Source of the DNA: Rhizobium redzepovicii
GTDB taxonomy: Bacteria; Pseudomonadota; Alphaproteobacteria; Rhizobiales; Rhizobiaceae
DNA length: 64,000 nt
NCBI RefSeq assembly: GCF_019793435.1
Contig: NZ_JAILYH010000002.1
Span: 248,001-312,000, forward strand
Direction: 5' to 3'
Position numbers and translations under genes: made by a program. Every line of letters starts with the position of its first letter. Position 1 is the first letter of the stretch. Under the pieces are notes generated by a model that worked only from the letters and a program-made list of their open reading frames with translations, was not told where the DNA came from and did not search any database. Positions 33,649 through 43,801 of this stretch are shown here, piece after piece.

Positions 33649-34722
33649 ATGATGATCCCCGAAAAGATGGCGGCCGTTCTGCTCACCGGTCATGGCGGGT
33701 TGGACAAGCTCGTTTATGACAGGCACGTGCGCGTTCCGACGCCTGCCGACGGAGAGGTTCTGATCCGCGTCACCGCTTGCGGCATGAACAACACCGACGT
33801 CTGGGTACGCCAGGGCGCCTACGGTACAGAGGACGATCCATCCGCCGTTTCCACCTGGCGCCGGCAGGGCAATACGCTGAGCTTCCCGCGCATTCAGGGC
33901 ACCGATACGGTCGGCGATATCGTCGGCGTCGGTGCCGGCGTCGATCCGGCACGCATCGGCGAACGTGTCATGGTCGATTTTTCGATCTACAACCGCGACG
34001 ACGACAGCCTTGCCGACATCGACTACATGGGCCATGGCCGCGACGGCGGTTATGCCGAATATATGGTCCTGCCGGCCGAGAACGCCCATGTCGTTGCAAC
34101 CGATCTCACCGACGTCGAACTGGCCACCTTCTGCTGTGCCTATCTGACCGGCGAGCGCATGCTGGAGCGGGCAAGGCTTGCCGCCGGCGAACGTGTCCTC
34201 GTCACCGGCGCCTCGGGCGGCGTCGGCTCGGCGATCATCCAGCTGGCGCGCGCCCGCGGCGCCATCCCAATCGCGGTCGCCGGTCCCGGCAAGGAGGCGG
34301 CGATGCTTGAGATCGGTGCCGAGGCTGTGGTGACTCGCGGCAAGGGCGATCTGGTCGAAGCCGTCCATTCCGCCAGCCGTGGCCAGCCGATCGACGTCGT
34401 CGCCGATCTCGTCGGCGGGCCGCTGTTCAACGACCTCTTGAAGATCCTGCGCCCGGAAGGCCGCTATACGACGGCCGGCGCCATCGCCGGCCCGGTCGTC
34501 CAGCTCGACCTCAGGACCATGTATCTCAAACAATTGGAGTTGCATGGTTCCAGCCAGGGAAGCCGCGCCGACTTCCGCCGGCTCGTCGGATATATCGAAA
34601 GCCGGAAGATCCGGCCTCTCGTTGGCGGCGTCTATCCGCTGTCGGAATTCCACCGCGCCCAGAGCGATTTCATGGCGAAAAATTTTGTCGGCAAACTGGT
34701 CGTGGTTCCGGACAAGAGATAA
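33649..34722 (+). CDS. Zinc-independent MDR alcohol dehydrogenase / quinone oxidoreductase family
   Basis: Medium-chain dehydrogenase of 357 residues. It has an N-terminal GroES-like fold (DGEVLIRVTACGMNNTDVWV), then the Rossmann motif LVTGASGGVGSAIIQLA near 185. The four-cysteine structural-zinc lobe is absent, so it groups with quinone oxidoreductase-like proteins. It is co-transcribed with the aminotransferase gene. It is not a standard ectoine enzyme; it may handle a side product or a cofactor. The substrate is unknown. Confidence 0.88.
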   Translation: MMIPEKMAAVLLTGHGGLDKLVYDRHVRVPTPADGEVLIRVTACGMNNTDVWVRQGAYGTEDDPSAVSTWRRQGNTLSFPRIQGTDTVGDIVGVGAGVDPARIGERVMVDFSIYNRDDDSLADIDYMGHGRDGGYAEYMVLPAENAHVVATDLTDVELATFCCAYLTGERMLERARLAAGERVLVTGASGGVGSAIIQLARARGAIPIAVAGPGKEAAMLEIGAEAVVTRGKGDLVEAVHSASRGQPIDVVADLVGGPLFNDLLKILRPEGRYTTAGAIAGPVVQLDLRTMYLKQLELHGSSQGSRADFRRLVGYIESRKIRPLVGGVYPLSEFHRAQSDFMAKNFVGKLVVVPDKR

Positions 34723-34779
34723 GCGCGATCCGATCACGCGCGCCGCCGAACCTTATCGGCTTTGCGGCGTTTCACGGCC

Positions 34780-35172
34780 ATGGACACAGGCAAGACGACA
34801 TACCTCACTTCTGCCGAACTCGGGCGAATTCGGCGCGCTGTCGGCATAGCCCGTCTGATGGATACGGCGGTTCGATTGCCGATCATCGGCGTCCGGATCG
34901 GCGCCGACTCGGTCCTCGGACTCATCCCGGCCATCGGGGATGTTGCCGGATCCCTGATCGGTCTTTTCATCATCGACGAGGCAAGACGGCTTGGCCTTCC
35001 TGGCCATAAACTCGCCCGCATGGCCGCCAATCTCGGTGTCGACGCCGCCTGCGGCACGGTTCCGCTGATCGGCGATCTCTTCGACGTCTATTTCAAGTCT
35101 CATCGCCGCAACGTCGGCATCATTCTCGACCATTTCGGCGTGAACGAAGACCAGCTGAACCGCAGAATTTGA
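34780..35172 (+). CDS. DUF4112 membrane-associated protein
   Basis: 130-residue DUF4112 protein with the family pattern RIRRAVGIARLMDTAVRLP, IGADSVLGLIPAIGDVAG and AACGTVPLIGDLFDVYFKSH. Two hydrophobic segments suggest membrane association. ATG 34780 is chosen; an upstream in-frame TTG at 34762 is less likely. It stands alone after the ectoine genes. The function is unknown. Confidence 0.85.
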   Translation: MDTGKTTYLTSAELGRIRRAVGIARLMDTAVRLPIIGVRIGADSVLGLIPAIGDVAGSLIGLFIIDEARRLGLPGHKLARMAANLGVDAACGTVPLIGDLFDVYFKSHRRNVGIILDHFGVNEDQLNRRI

Positions 35173-35284
35173 CGCGGTCGGCCGCCCCCTGCTGTTCCGT
35201 TGGCGAGGAGCCTCCACGAGACGCGACGCCGATCGACCATCGCGCTCCGTTAGAGCCAACAGAATGGTTCAATCTGAAAGGGCT

Positions 35285-36322
35285 TTAAAGCTCAGTCAAA
35301 GCACCCGCCGTCTTCACCGCGTGATCGAGAACAAATTGCAGCTTGGCAGCGTGGCCGAAACCTGGCTCGTCCGGCTGTCCTTTTCGCACGGCGTTTGCAA
35401 ATCGCTGGAAATTGGTGATGACCGGTTCGACCTCGATCTTGCGCCAGATTGCCTTATCGGCGTCGGCACCTTCACAGGTCCTCAGCGTCGAGCCCTCGGG
35501 CGTATGCACCACCTCCAGCGCACCCTTGTCTCCGTGCAGGCGCAGGCGCAATTCGTTCAGATGGCCGGTCGCCCATCGCGTTGCATGGATGACGCCAGCC
35601 GCGCCGTTTTCGAGTTCAGCCATCATCAAGAAACTGTCATTTGCATCGAGGTCGTATTCCCCGATCCGGTTACCAGGGCTTTTGTCGAACACTTTAAGAT
35701 GCGATGCCGCCGCCTTGACGTCGCTTCCGGCGGCAAAAACCGCGAAGTCGAGAATATGGATACCGACATCACCAAGCACACCATTGGAGCCGTGTTTCGT
35801 CGACAGCCGCCAGAGCCATTGCGACTCTTTGGTCCAGTCGCCCCAGGCCTTCGAGACCAGCCAGCTTTGGAGATAGGAGGCTTCGAAGTGCCGGATCGCG
35901 CCGAGACGCCCGTCCAGCACCATCTTGCGCGCTGCTTGCAGCGGCGCCACGTTGCGATATGTCAGGTTTACCATCGTGACCTTGCCGGAGGCAGCTGCGG
36001 CGTCGGCCATCTCCTTGGCCTCGCGGTAGTTCACCGCCAACGGCTTCTCGCAGAGCACATGCTTGCCGGCGCGAAGTAATTTCATCGTCGTGGAATAGTG
36101 GGCGCGATCCGGCGTCACATTGGTCACGGCGTCAAACTCCCCCCAGGCAAGGGCATCATCGAGCGATGTGAACGTCAGCGGGATAGCATGCCTGAGCGCG
36201 AAAGCCCGCAGCCGGACCTCGTCCGTATCGACGGCGGCAACAATTTTGACGCCGGCGATTTCCGAGAAATTCATGGCATGGGTATTTGCCCATCCTCCGG
36301 TTCCGAGAATGATCAAGCGCAT
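35285..36322 (-). CDS. thuB: Gfo/Idh/MocA oxidoreductase ThuB
   Basis: NAD(P)-dependent dehydrogenase of 345 residues. The dinucleotide motif is ILGTGGWANTHAM, and the catalytic EKP motif is in HVLCEKPLAV. In Sinorhizobium ThuB works with ThuA in breakdown of 3-keto derivatives of trehalose and related disaccharides. ATG 36322 is chosen because GAGGA lies five bases upstream; ATG 36334 is the alternative. It is the last gene of the thu operon, after a 138-base gap behind thuA. Confidence 0.92.
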   Translation of the reverse strand: MRLIILGTGGWANTHAMNFSEIAGVKIVAAVDTDEVRLRAFALRHAIPLTFTSLDDALAWGEFDAVTNVTPDRAHYSTTMKLLRAGKHVLCEKPLAVNYREAKEMADAAAASGKVTMVNLTYRNVAPLQAARKMVLDGRLGAIRHFEASYLQSWLVSKAWGDWTKESQWLWRLSTKHGSNGVLGDVGIHILDFAVFAAGSDVKAAASHLKVFDKSPGNRIGEYDLDANDSFLMMAELENGAAGVIHATRWATGHLNELRLRLHGDKGALEVVHTPEGSTLRTCEGADADKAIWRKIEVEPVITNFQRFANAVRKGQPDEPGFGHAAKLQFVLDHAVKTAGALTEL

Positions 36323-36472
36323 CTTTGTCCTCATTTGTTTGTCGAATTATTGGCAGCAGAATCGGTCGTCTTTTCGCAAGCGCCCGACGCTCTTGCCAAG
36401 AAAGAGATCGACCCGTTTCTTCCGGGCCAATCCCCTGCCTTGGCGTCCACGCGAATAAGGTGTCTCAGCTCC

Positions 36473-37267
36473 TCAGCGGTAACCGGCTTCGCCGGCCTGA
36501 TGCAGTTTCGGGCCGCGTTCGACGATCGGCTCCAGGGCCTTTTCTACCGGCACATTTGGGGCGTCGGTAATGCCAGTCAACGACCCTTGCGGGTTGTACG
36601 CCCATTTGACGCCGTTGATCAGCACCTTCTGGATGGTGGCGTCGTGATAGGTCGGATAGGTCTCGTGGCCGGGGCGGAAGTAGAAGATGTTGCCGGCGCC
36701 GCGCCGCCAGGTCAGGCCGGAGCGGAACACTTCGCCGCCCTGGAACCAGGAGATGAACACCGTTTCGAGCGGCTCCGGTACCGAGAACTGTTCGCCATAC
36801 ATCTCCTCGTTCTCGAGCTCGAAATGCTCGCCGATGCCGGCGGCGATCGGATGGCGTGGATTGATCGTCCACAGCCGCTCACGCTCGCCCGCCTCGCGCC
36901 ATTTCAGCGCGCAGGGCGTGCCCATCAGCCGCTTGAAGATTTTCGAGAAATGGCCCGAATGCAGCACAAGCAGGCCCATGCCTTCCCAGACGCGCTTGGC
37001 GACGCGCTCGACGACGACGTCGGAGACAGCGCCGTGATCCTTGTGGCCCCACCAGGTCAGCACGTCGGTTTCGGCAAGCCGGGCTTCGCTGAGGCCGTGT
37101 TCCGGCTCCTGCAGCGTCGCCGTCGTCGCTGAAATGCCGGGATCGCTATTCAGCGCATTGGCGATCGTCGTGTGCATGCCCTCAGGGTAGATCCCCCGGA
37201 CGATTGCATTGGTGTTCTCATGGATGTTTTCACCCCAGACAATGGTGCGAATGGTCACGTTGTTCAC
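36473..37267 (-). CDS. thuA: ThuA family trehalose-utilization protein
   Basis: 264-residue ThuA-like protein with a class I glutamine-amidotransferase-like fold. Family patterns are [30 protein letters not shown] and [16 protein letters not shown], where the usual nucleophile cysteine is replaced by serine or glycine. It acts on 3-keto-disaccharides together with ThuB (known in rhizobia). It is in the operon with thuEFGK, 52 bases after thuK. Confidence 0.93.
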   Translation of the reverse strand: MNNVTIRTIVWGENIHENTNAIVRGIYPEGMHTTIANALNSDPGISATTATLQEPEHGLSEARLAETDVLTWWGHKDHGAVSDVVVERVAKRVWEGMGLLVLHSGHFSKIFKRLMGTPCALKWREAGERERLWTINPRHPIAAGIGEHFELENEEMYGEQFSVPEPLETVFISWFQGGEVFRSGLTWRRGAGNIFYFRPGHETYPTYHDATIQKVLINGVKWAYNPQGSLTGITDAPNVPVEKALEPIVERGPKLHQAGEAGYR

Positions 37268-37319
37268 TCCTGGTGGTTAAACGGATCGAGCCTTGGGAAG
37301 AGCATCGACCCTGGGAAGA

Positions 37320-38345
<1,026 letters not shown>

Positions 38346-38355
38346 GTCTACTCCC

Positions 38356-39186
38356 TCAACCTTTGACGCCGCCGGCGGTCAGTCCCGAAATGATCCGGCG
38401 CTGGAATATCAAAACAAGCACGACAACCGGGACGGTGACGATGACCGACGCCGCCATGATGTTGCCCCAGGGGATCTCGAATTCGCTGTTGCCCGACAGC
38501 AGGGCAATGGCCACCGGGACGGTCCGCTGCGTATCCGATGATGTGAATGTCAGCGCAAAAAGGAACTCGTTCCACGCGGCGATGAAAGCAAGCAGCCCCG
38601 TCGTCACCAGCGCCGGCCACATCAACGGCATGAACACCTGGGTGATGATGACCCATGGCGACGCGCCATCGACGATCGCCGCCTCCTCGATCTCAATCGG
38701 CAATTCCCGCATGAAGGTCGTCAACACCCAGACGGTGAACGGCAGGGTGAAGATCATGTAGGAGAAGATCAGCGCGAAAGGCGTGTTGAAGATGCCGAAC
38801 CAGCGAATGAGTTCGAAGAGGCCGGCAAGAACAGCGATCTGCGGAAACATCGACACCGAAAGGATGGTCAGCATCAACAGCGCCCGCCCGCGGAAATTCA
38901 CCCGCGCTAGCGCGAATGCGGCGGTGATCGAAAGCAACAGCGATGCGGAAACCACGACGCAGGCGACCATCGCGGAGTTCGCAAGACTGCGAACGAACCC
39001 GCCTTGGCCCATCACGGAAGTGTAGTTGGCGAAAGAGATCGAGGTCGGCCAGTAATCGACTTGGAAAAGCGCCGTGCCGGTCTTCAGGCTCGTCAGGATG
39101 GCATAGTAGAACGGAAACACCGCAATGATGACGATGATCGTGACGAGCAGGTAGAAGAGCGTATTCTTGGTGATCGAAAGCAGCAT
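38356..39186 (-). CDS. thuG: Trehalose/maltose ABC transporter permease ThuG
   Basis: MalG-type permease of 276 residues with six predicted helices. The EAA loop is IEEAAIVDGASPWVIITQVF followed by MPLMWP. ATG 39186 is chosen because it overlaps the thuF stop as TGATG; the frame extends upstream within thuF only as a shadow. It pairs with ThuF. Confidence 0.94.
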   Translation of the reverse strand: MLLSITKNTLFYLLVTIIVIIAVFPFYYAILTSLKTGTALFQVDYWPTSISFANYTSVMGQGGFVRSLANSAMVACVVVSASLLLSITAAFALARVNFRGRALLMLTILSVSMFPQIAVLAGLFELIRWFGIFNTPFALIFSYMIFTLPFTVWVLTTFMRELPIEIEEAAIVDGASPWVIITQVFMPLMWPALVTTGLLAFIAAWNEFLFALTFTSSDTQRTVPVAIALLSGNSEFEIPWGNIMAASVIVTVPVVVLVLIFQRRIISGLTAGGVKG

Positions 39187-40172
39187 CAGCGTTCCTCCCC
39201 ACCGAGCTTGACGCGGCCGAGCCACATATAAAGGACGGTGACGGAGGCGATGATCAGGAAAAGCACCGTTGAGGCGGTGGCGCCGTAGGCGAACTTGTCG
39301 AAGTCGAACAGGTTCTCGCGCGCCATCACCGACATGGTTTTCGTCTGCGCATTGTTGGGCGTCAGGACATAGATCAGATCGAAGATGCGCATCGCATCCA
39401 GCATCCGGAAGATCACGGCAACCATGATAGCCGGCCGGATCAGTGGCAGCGTCAGACGCCAGAACACCTTGATCGGATTGACGCCGTCGATCTTGGCGGC
39501 TTCATAGATGTCGCTCGGAACCATCTGCAGTCCCGCAAGGATCAGAAGCGCCATGAAAGGCGTCGTCTTCCATACGTCGACGACCAAAACGGCGATCATT
39601 GCCGTTTCCAGATTGGCGGTCCAGGCGATCTTCTCGCTGATCAGGCCGAAGCCGAGCAGAATCTCATTCAAGATACCGAACTGGTCGTTGAGCATCCAAG
39701 CCCACATCTTGGCCGAGACGATCGTTGGGATCGCCCAAGGAATGAGGATTGCGGCCCGTACGACCCCGCGTCCGACGAACCGGGCATTCAGCACCAGGGC
39801 GACGATCAGCCCGAGCACGGTCTCGATCAGGACCGAAAGGACGGTGAACTTGGCGGTATTCCAGACAGCATGCCACCAGACCGGATCGGCAAGCAGCCCG
39901 CGATAGACGGTTCTTCCGCTCTTCAGCGTCACCCACGACAGATAATTGGAAAAGCCGACGAACTGCGCGTTGCCAAGGTCGTTGAGGGACGCATTGGTAA
40001 AGCTGAAATAGATTGTTCTGAACAGCGGCCATCCGGCGACGATCGCCAGGATCAACAGCGTCGGCGCCAGAAACACCCAGGCAGAGCGAATGCGTTCGGA
40101 TTGCAGCTCCGTAGAGGCTCTGAGCTTGGAAACCCTTGGTTCAATCGCTTGTGGAACTACGATTTCTGTCAT
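39186..40172 (-). CDS. thuF: Trehalose/maltose ABC transporter permease ThuF
   Basis: MalF-type permease of 328 residues. A cytoplasmic N-terminal tail of about 30 residues is followed by six helices and the EAA loop (DIYEAAKIDGVNPIKVFWRL followed by TLPLIRP). It overlaps thuG by one base. Confidence 0.94.
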   Translation of the reverse strand: MTEIVVPQAIEPRVSKLRASTELQSERIRSAWVFLAPTLLILAIVAGWPLFRTIYFSFTNASLNDLGNAQFVGFSNYLSWVTLKSGRTVYRGLLADPVWWHAVWNTAKFTVLSVLIETVLGLIVALVLNARFVGRGVVRAAILIPWAIPTIVSAKMWAWMLNDQFGILNEILLGFGLISEKIAWTANLETAMIAVLVVDVWKTTPFMALLILAGLQMVPSDIYEAAKIDGVNPIKVFWRLTLPLIRPAIMVAVIFRMLDAMRIFDLIYVLTPNNAQTKTMSVMARENLFDFDKFAYGATASTVLFLIIASVTVLYMWLGRVKLGGEER

Positions 40173-40241
40173 GAAACGCCCCTCCTCATTGACTCAGGCC
40201 GAAGACCGGACCGACGGCTTGACAGCCGCCGGTCCCGATAG

Positions 40242-41501
40242 TCACCAGGCGTCGCCCTTGAGGGTCGTCAGGTCGGCTTCGAGAAGCTCGAGGTTCTCGG
40301 CAGCTGAGCCGCTGCCGGACAGTGTATTGTGGACTGCAGTCCAGAACTTCGAGGACACTTCATTGTACTTGACTTTGGCCGTCGCCGAAGGGCGCGGCAC
40401 CGCGTCCTGGAAGATGGGCTTCCAGTTCGGCATGAAGGGCTGTGCCGCGGCAACATCCTTGTCGTCATAAAGGTCCGTCAGCGTTGGCAAATTGGACAGC
40501 TCGACGGCACGCGCCTTTTGAACGTCCTTCGACGCCAGGAATTTTACCAGCGCGATGGCCGCTTCCTGCTTTTCGGAGTATTTCGACACCGCCAGATTCC
40601 AGCCGCCGAGCGTCGAAGACGGCTTGTCGCCGGCGGCTGCGACCGGTAGCGTCATCACGTCGAACTTGCCCTTAACGGCGCTGTCGGCACCATTGCCGAG
40701 GGAATAGGCATAGGGCCAGTTGCGCATGAAGACGGCGTTGCCGGTCTGCCAGACGCCGCGCGATTCTTCTTCCTGATAGGCGAGCACGCCTGGCGGTGAG
40801 ATCGTGCCGATCCAGCCCTTGGCGCGCTCGAGTGCTGCAGCCGCCTTCTCATTGTTGATGGAGATCGCTCCGTCCGTCTCGACGATCTGGCCGCCGCCCG
40901 ACGACTTCACCCATTCCAGCGCGTTGCAGGTCAGCCCTTCGTAGGAATTGCCCTGGAACACGTAGCCCCAGAGGTCCTTCTGTCCGGCCTGACGTTCTTT
41001 ATCCTGAACCTCTTTGGCGGTGGCGGCCATCTCGTCCCAGGTCTTCGGCGGCTGCTTGCCGTATTTGTCGAGCAGGTCCTTTCGGTAAAACAGCGCCGGA
41101 GCATCGGTAAACAACGGCAGCGCCACGAGCCGGCCATTGACGGTCTGCGACGCGATGATCGACGGGAAGAACTGGCCGACCACGTCTTTGGTTGCCTCCT
41201 TCAAATCGATGAACTGGTCGGCAAGCTGCGGCGCCCAGATCACGTCGGTCTGATAGACATCAATGTCCTTGTTTCCGGCCGCAAGCCACAGGCGGTATTG
41301 GGAGAACTGCTCGCTGCTCGATGATGGCATGGTGACGAGCTTGACATGATTGCCGGTGTTCTTTTCGAAAACCGCCACCTGCTTCTGAAGAAATTCGATG
41401 CTTTTCCCGGTGGTGTTGGCGGCGAACGAAATTTCGGCGGCGCGGATCGGGCCGGCGACCGCGACGGCGAGCGCGGATAAGGCTAAGGCAAACTGTTTCA
41501 T
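40242..41501 (-). CDS. thuE: Trehalose/maltose ABC transporter substrate-binding protein ThuE
   Basis: Periplasmic sugar-binding protein of 419 residues, SBP_bac_1 family, with a signal peptide ending IRA near 21. The mature N-terminus (AEISFAANTTGKSIEFLQKQ) and the DVYQTDVIWAPQLADQF segment fit trehalose/maltose binders. It is the first gene of the thu operon. A ThuR-like half-site lies 16-33 bases upstream of the start. Confidence 0.94.
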   Translation of the reverse strand: MKQFALALSALAVAVAGPIRAAEISFAANTTGKSIEFLQKQVAVFEKNTGNHVKLVTMPSSSSEQFSQYRLWLAAGNKDIDVYQTDVIWAPQLADQFIDLKEATKDVVGQFFPSIIASQTVNGRLVALPLFTDAPALFYRKDLLDKYGKQPPKTWDEMAATAKEVQDKERQAGQKDLWGYVFQGNSYEGLTCNALEWVKSSGGGQIVETDGAISINNEKAAAALERAKGWIGTISPPGVLAYQEEESRGVWQTGNAVFMRNWPYAYSLGNGADSAVKGKFDVMTLPVAAAGDKPSSTLGGWNLAVSKYSEKQEAAIALVKFLASKDVQKARAVELSNLPTLTDLYDDKDVAAAQPFMPNWKPIFQDAVPRPSATAKVKYNEVSSKFWTAVHNTLSGSGSAAENLELLEADLTTLKGDAW

Positions 41502-41516
41502 GATCTCCTCCCAGAA

Positions 41517-41534
41517 ATTGAAATCGATTTGGCC
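41517..41534. promoter_or_regulatory. Candidate ThuR operator, imperfect copy near thuE
   Basis: ATTGAAATCGATTTGGCC shares its first 14 bases with the palindrome at 41675-41692, and the far end of the second arm is changed. It lies just upstream of the thuE start, probably over the transcription start. Confidence 0.55.
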
Positions 41535-41674
41535 CGCAGAACATTGCAGAAGGCCTTGGCGGCGTCAAGCCGACAAATCAGCACTTCACAGTTGTACAAC
41601 ATATCAATCATGGCATCATATACAGCTTAAGAGGCAATTTCTGGTGTCTGCAGGCGATGCCCCAAGTCGGCCGT

Positions 41675-41692
41675 ATTGAAATCGATTTCAAT
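41675..41692. promoter_or_regulatory. Candidate ThuR operator, perfect 18-bp palindrome
   Basis: ATTGAAATCGATTTCAAT is fully symmetric. It lies 79 bases upstream of thuR and 174 bases upstream of thuE in the divergent control region. Together with the partial copy at 41517-41534 it could support looping by the LacI-family ThuR. Confidence 0.65.
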
Positions 41693-41770
41693 CGCCGCTG
41701 AATTAGGCGCTTACCCGTTGCGCATCGCCAAAGCATCGTCCATTGATTGCCTAGATAAAGAAGACATCCG

Positions 41771-42784
41771 ATGAAACTTCGTGAATTTGCAAAGCAGCTT
41801 GGGCTTTCTCCGACGACGGTCAGCCGTGCGCTCAGCGGCTACCCAGAGGTGAGCGAAGCCACGCGCGCCAGGGTTGCAAGCGAAGCAATGCGGCTTGGCT
41901 ATCGCCCCGATATCAATGCCGTGCGGCTAAAGACCGGACGAGCCGGAGCGATAGGCGTTATGATGGGACGTTCAGGAGAAATTCATTTCGCGGAATTCGT
42001 GTCGGGAATGGCGCAGCGCCTGGAAACGGCCGATACGGATATTCTCATCACGCCCATCACCGCGCACAATGATGACGACGAGATCCAGGCCTATCGACGC
42101 CTGGTCGAAAGCCGCCGGGTGGATGCAGTGATCATTCATTCGCCACGTCCCCGGGACCCTCGGATCGAGATGCTGAACAGCCTCGGCGTGCCTTTCCTGG
42201 TTCACGGCCGCTCGGAGACCGAGCACGTTCACGCCTGGCTCGATATCGATAATGAAAATGCTGTGCGCAGGTCCACCGAACACCTGCTCGACCTCGGGCA
42301 CCGGCGCATCGCCATGATCAACGGCCTCAGGGGCAAGACCTATTCGATCCACCGCGAGCAGGGTTTTCGGCTGGCGCATCAAGAGCGTGGGCTGACTGCC
42401 GATCCCAACCTGATGGTCTGCGATAAATTTTCCGACGAAAGCGGCTTTCGCCATGCCCGCTCCTTCCTCGAGAGAGCGAATGCGCCGACCGCCATCGTCG
42501 CGGGCTCCACGATGACGGCGCTTGGTGTTTACCGCGCCGTCCGTTCGCTTGGGATGACGGTGGGACAGGATGTCTCGGTCATCGCCCATGACGACGTCTT
42601 CCCTTATCTGACGGCCGAAAACATGGTGCCGTCGCTCTCGACAACGCGATCCTCGATGCGTGCTGCGGGCACGCGCTGTGCTGAGTTAACGCTACAGCTT
42701 ATTGCCGGACGTGCCGCGGATGAGGTCCATGAATTGTGGCCGGTCGAACTGATTCTCAGGGAAAGTACCGCCCCACCGCCCTGA
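41771..42784 (+). CDS. thuR: LacI family regulator ThuR
   Basis: LacI/GalR regulator of 337 residues. The helix-turn-helix and hinge are at 1-55 (MKLREFAKQLGLSPTTVSRA followed by LSGYPEVSEATRARV), and the sugar-binding periplasmic-type domain follows. It is divergent from thuEFGKAB, as in Sinorhizobium, where ThuR controls the operon in response to trehalose or related sugars. The ligand response is inferred from context. Confidence 0.92.
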   Translation: MKLREFAKQLGLSPTTVSRALSGYPEVSEATRARVASEAMRLGYRPDINAVRLKTGRAGAIGVMMGRSGEIHFAEFVSGMAQRLETADTDILITPITAHNDDDEIQAYRRLVESRRVDAVIIHSPRPRDPRIEMLNSLGVPFLVHGRSETEHVHAWLDIDNENAVRRSTEHLLDLGHRRIAMINGLRGKTYSIHREQGFRLAHQERGLTADPNLMVCDKFSDESGFRHARSFLERANAPTAIVAGSTMTALGVYRAVRSLGMTVGQDVSVIAHDDVFPYLTAENMVPSLSTTRSSMRAAGTRCAELTLQLIAGRAADEVHELWPVELILRESTAPPP

Positions 42785-42823
42785 CGGAGCAACCTCTCGA
42801 CGCGTACAGAACCCGAGTGTCTT

Positions 42824-43789
42824 CTAAAGATGATCGATCGGAGCGACCTTCCCCGCCAAGAATGCCAGAGCCGCCGCGCCGACAAGGCCCGAGTTCTGAT
42901 CCAATGCCGCCAGCATCACCTTGACATCCTTGAATGCCGGCATTGCCCACTGGCTGATATAGGCTTGAATGCCCGGTTGCAGACGTTCGAATTCGTGGGA
43001 GAGCCCTCCCCCCATGACGATGATATCGGGACTGAAGATGTGGATCAGGCTGGTGAAGCCGCGACCGAGAACCTCCGCTTCCTCGTCGACCAGTTGATTT
43101 GCGAGACGATCGCCATATCTAGCCGCCGCAAAAACGCTGCGGCTGTCGATGGTGCCGCCACCGCTGCCTATCGTCGTCTCTCGGCTTTCCACCGCCCGCA
43201 TTTGCGCGCGCCGCGCAAAAGCCGGCCCGGATCCATAGGCCTCGAAACAGCCCCTGTTGCCGCAAGGGCAAAGCTCGCCGTTCGGCACGACCGACATGTG
43301 GCCGACATGGGCGGCCATGCCCTTGCGACCGCGCACCACGCGACCGTCCGAGATAACGCCGCCGCCGATCCCGGTGCTGACCGTGACATAGACGAGGTTA
43401 TCAAGGCCCTTGCCAATACCGAACTGCCATTCGCCGATCGCCGCGGCAATGGCGTCGTTTTCGAGATCGACCGGAAACGCAAACCGCTTCTGCAACTCTG
43501 CCTTCAGCGGAAAATCAACGAAGCCCGGAAGGGTCGGAATATCGGTTGCGACACCGGCGACCGTATCGAGCGGGCCCGGGGCGGATACGCCGACGCCCAC
43601 CACCGAAGCAGGCTTCGATGCTGCAAGCAGCCGATCGGCGAGGCCGCAAATCTGGGCGAGCACCCGGTCGGGGCCGGCCAGCGCATCCGTTGGTTCGGCC
43701 AAACGCGTCAGGATCCTGCCTTGCTCGTCGACAAGGGCAGCGCGCACCTGCGTTCCGCCGAGGTCTATACCAATGGCAACCTGCTGCAT
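42824..43789 (-). CDS. ROK family sugar kinase
   Basis: 321-residue ROK kinase. The phosphate-binding motif is IGIDLGGTQVRAALVD near 6-21. The ROK signature contains GIGGGVISDGRVVRG, the GH of AAHVGHMSV and the zinc site CPCGNRGCFEAYGSG. It probably phosphorylates a hexose or an amino sugar (glucokinase-like); the exact sugar is unknown. ATG 43789 is used, and a GTG at 43798 is possible. It follows the epimerase gene by 12 bases and is the last gene of a minus-strand catabolic run that starts at 48435. Confidence 0.92.
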   Translation of the reverse strand: MQQVAIGIDLGGTQVRAALVDEQGRILTRLAEPTDALAGPDRVLAQICGLADRLLAASKPASVVGVGVSAPGPLDTVAGVATDIPTLPGFVDFPLKAELQKRFAFPVDLENDAIAAAIGEWQFGIGKGLDNLVYVTVSTGIGGGVISDGRVVRGRKGMAAHVGHMSVVPNGELCPCGNRGCFEAYGSGPAFARRAQMRAVESRETTIGSGGGTIDSRSVFAAARYGDRLANQLVDEEAEVLGRGFTSLIHIFSPDIIVMGGGLSHEFERLQPGIQAYISQWAMPAFKDVKVMLAALDQNSGLVGAAALAFLAGKVAPIDHL

Positions 43790-43801
43790 GTGAACCACCC
43801 G

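Noticed and set aside
32722..34737. A 671-codon open frame on the minus strand opposite the aminotransferase and oxidoreductase genes
   Set aside because: It is a shadow of GC-rich codon bias. The plus-strand proteins have clear families with catalytic motifs; the minus-strand translation is low-complexity and has none.
34762..34779. TTG start upstream of the DUF4112 gene
   Set aside because: ATG 34780 gives the family-like N-terminus, and the extra six codons lack a better ribosome-binding site.
36473..37267. Reading ThuA as an active amidotransferase
   Set aside because: The nucleophile position is not cysteine, and the gene order thuEFGKAB points to sugar metabolism.
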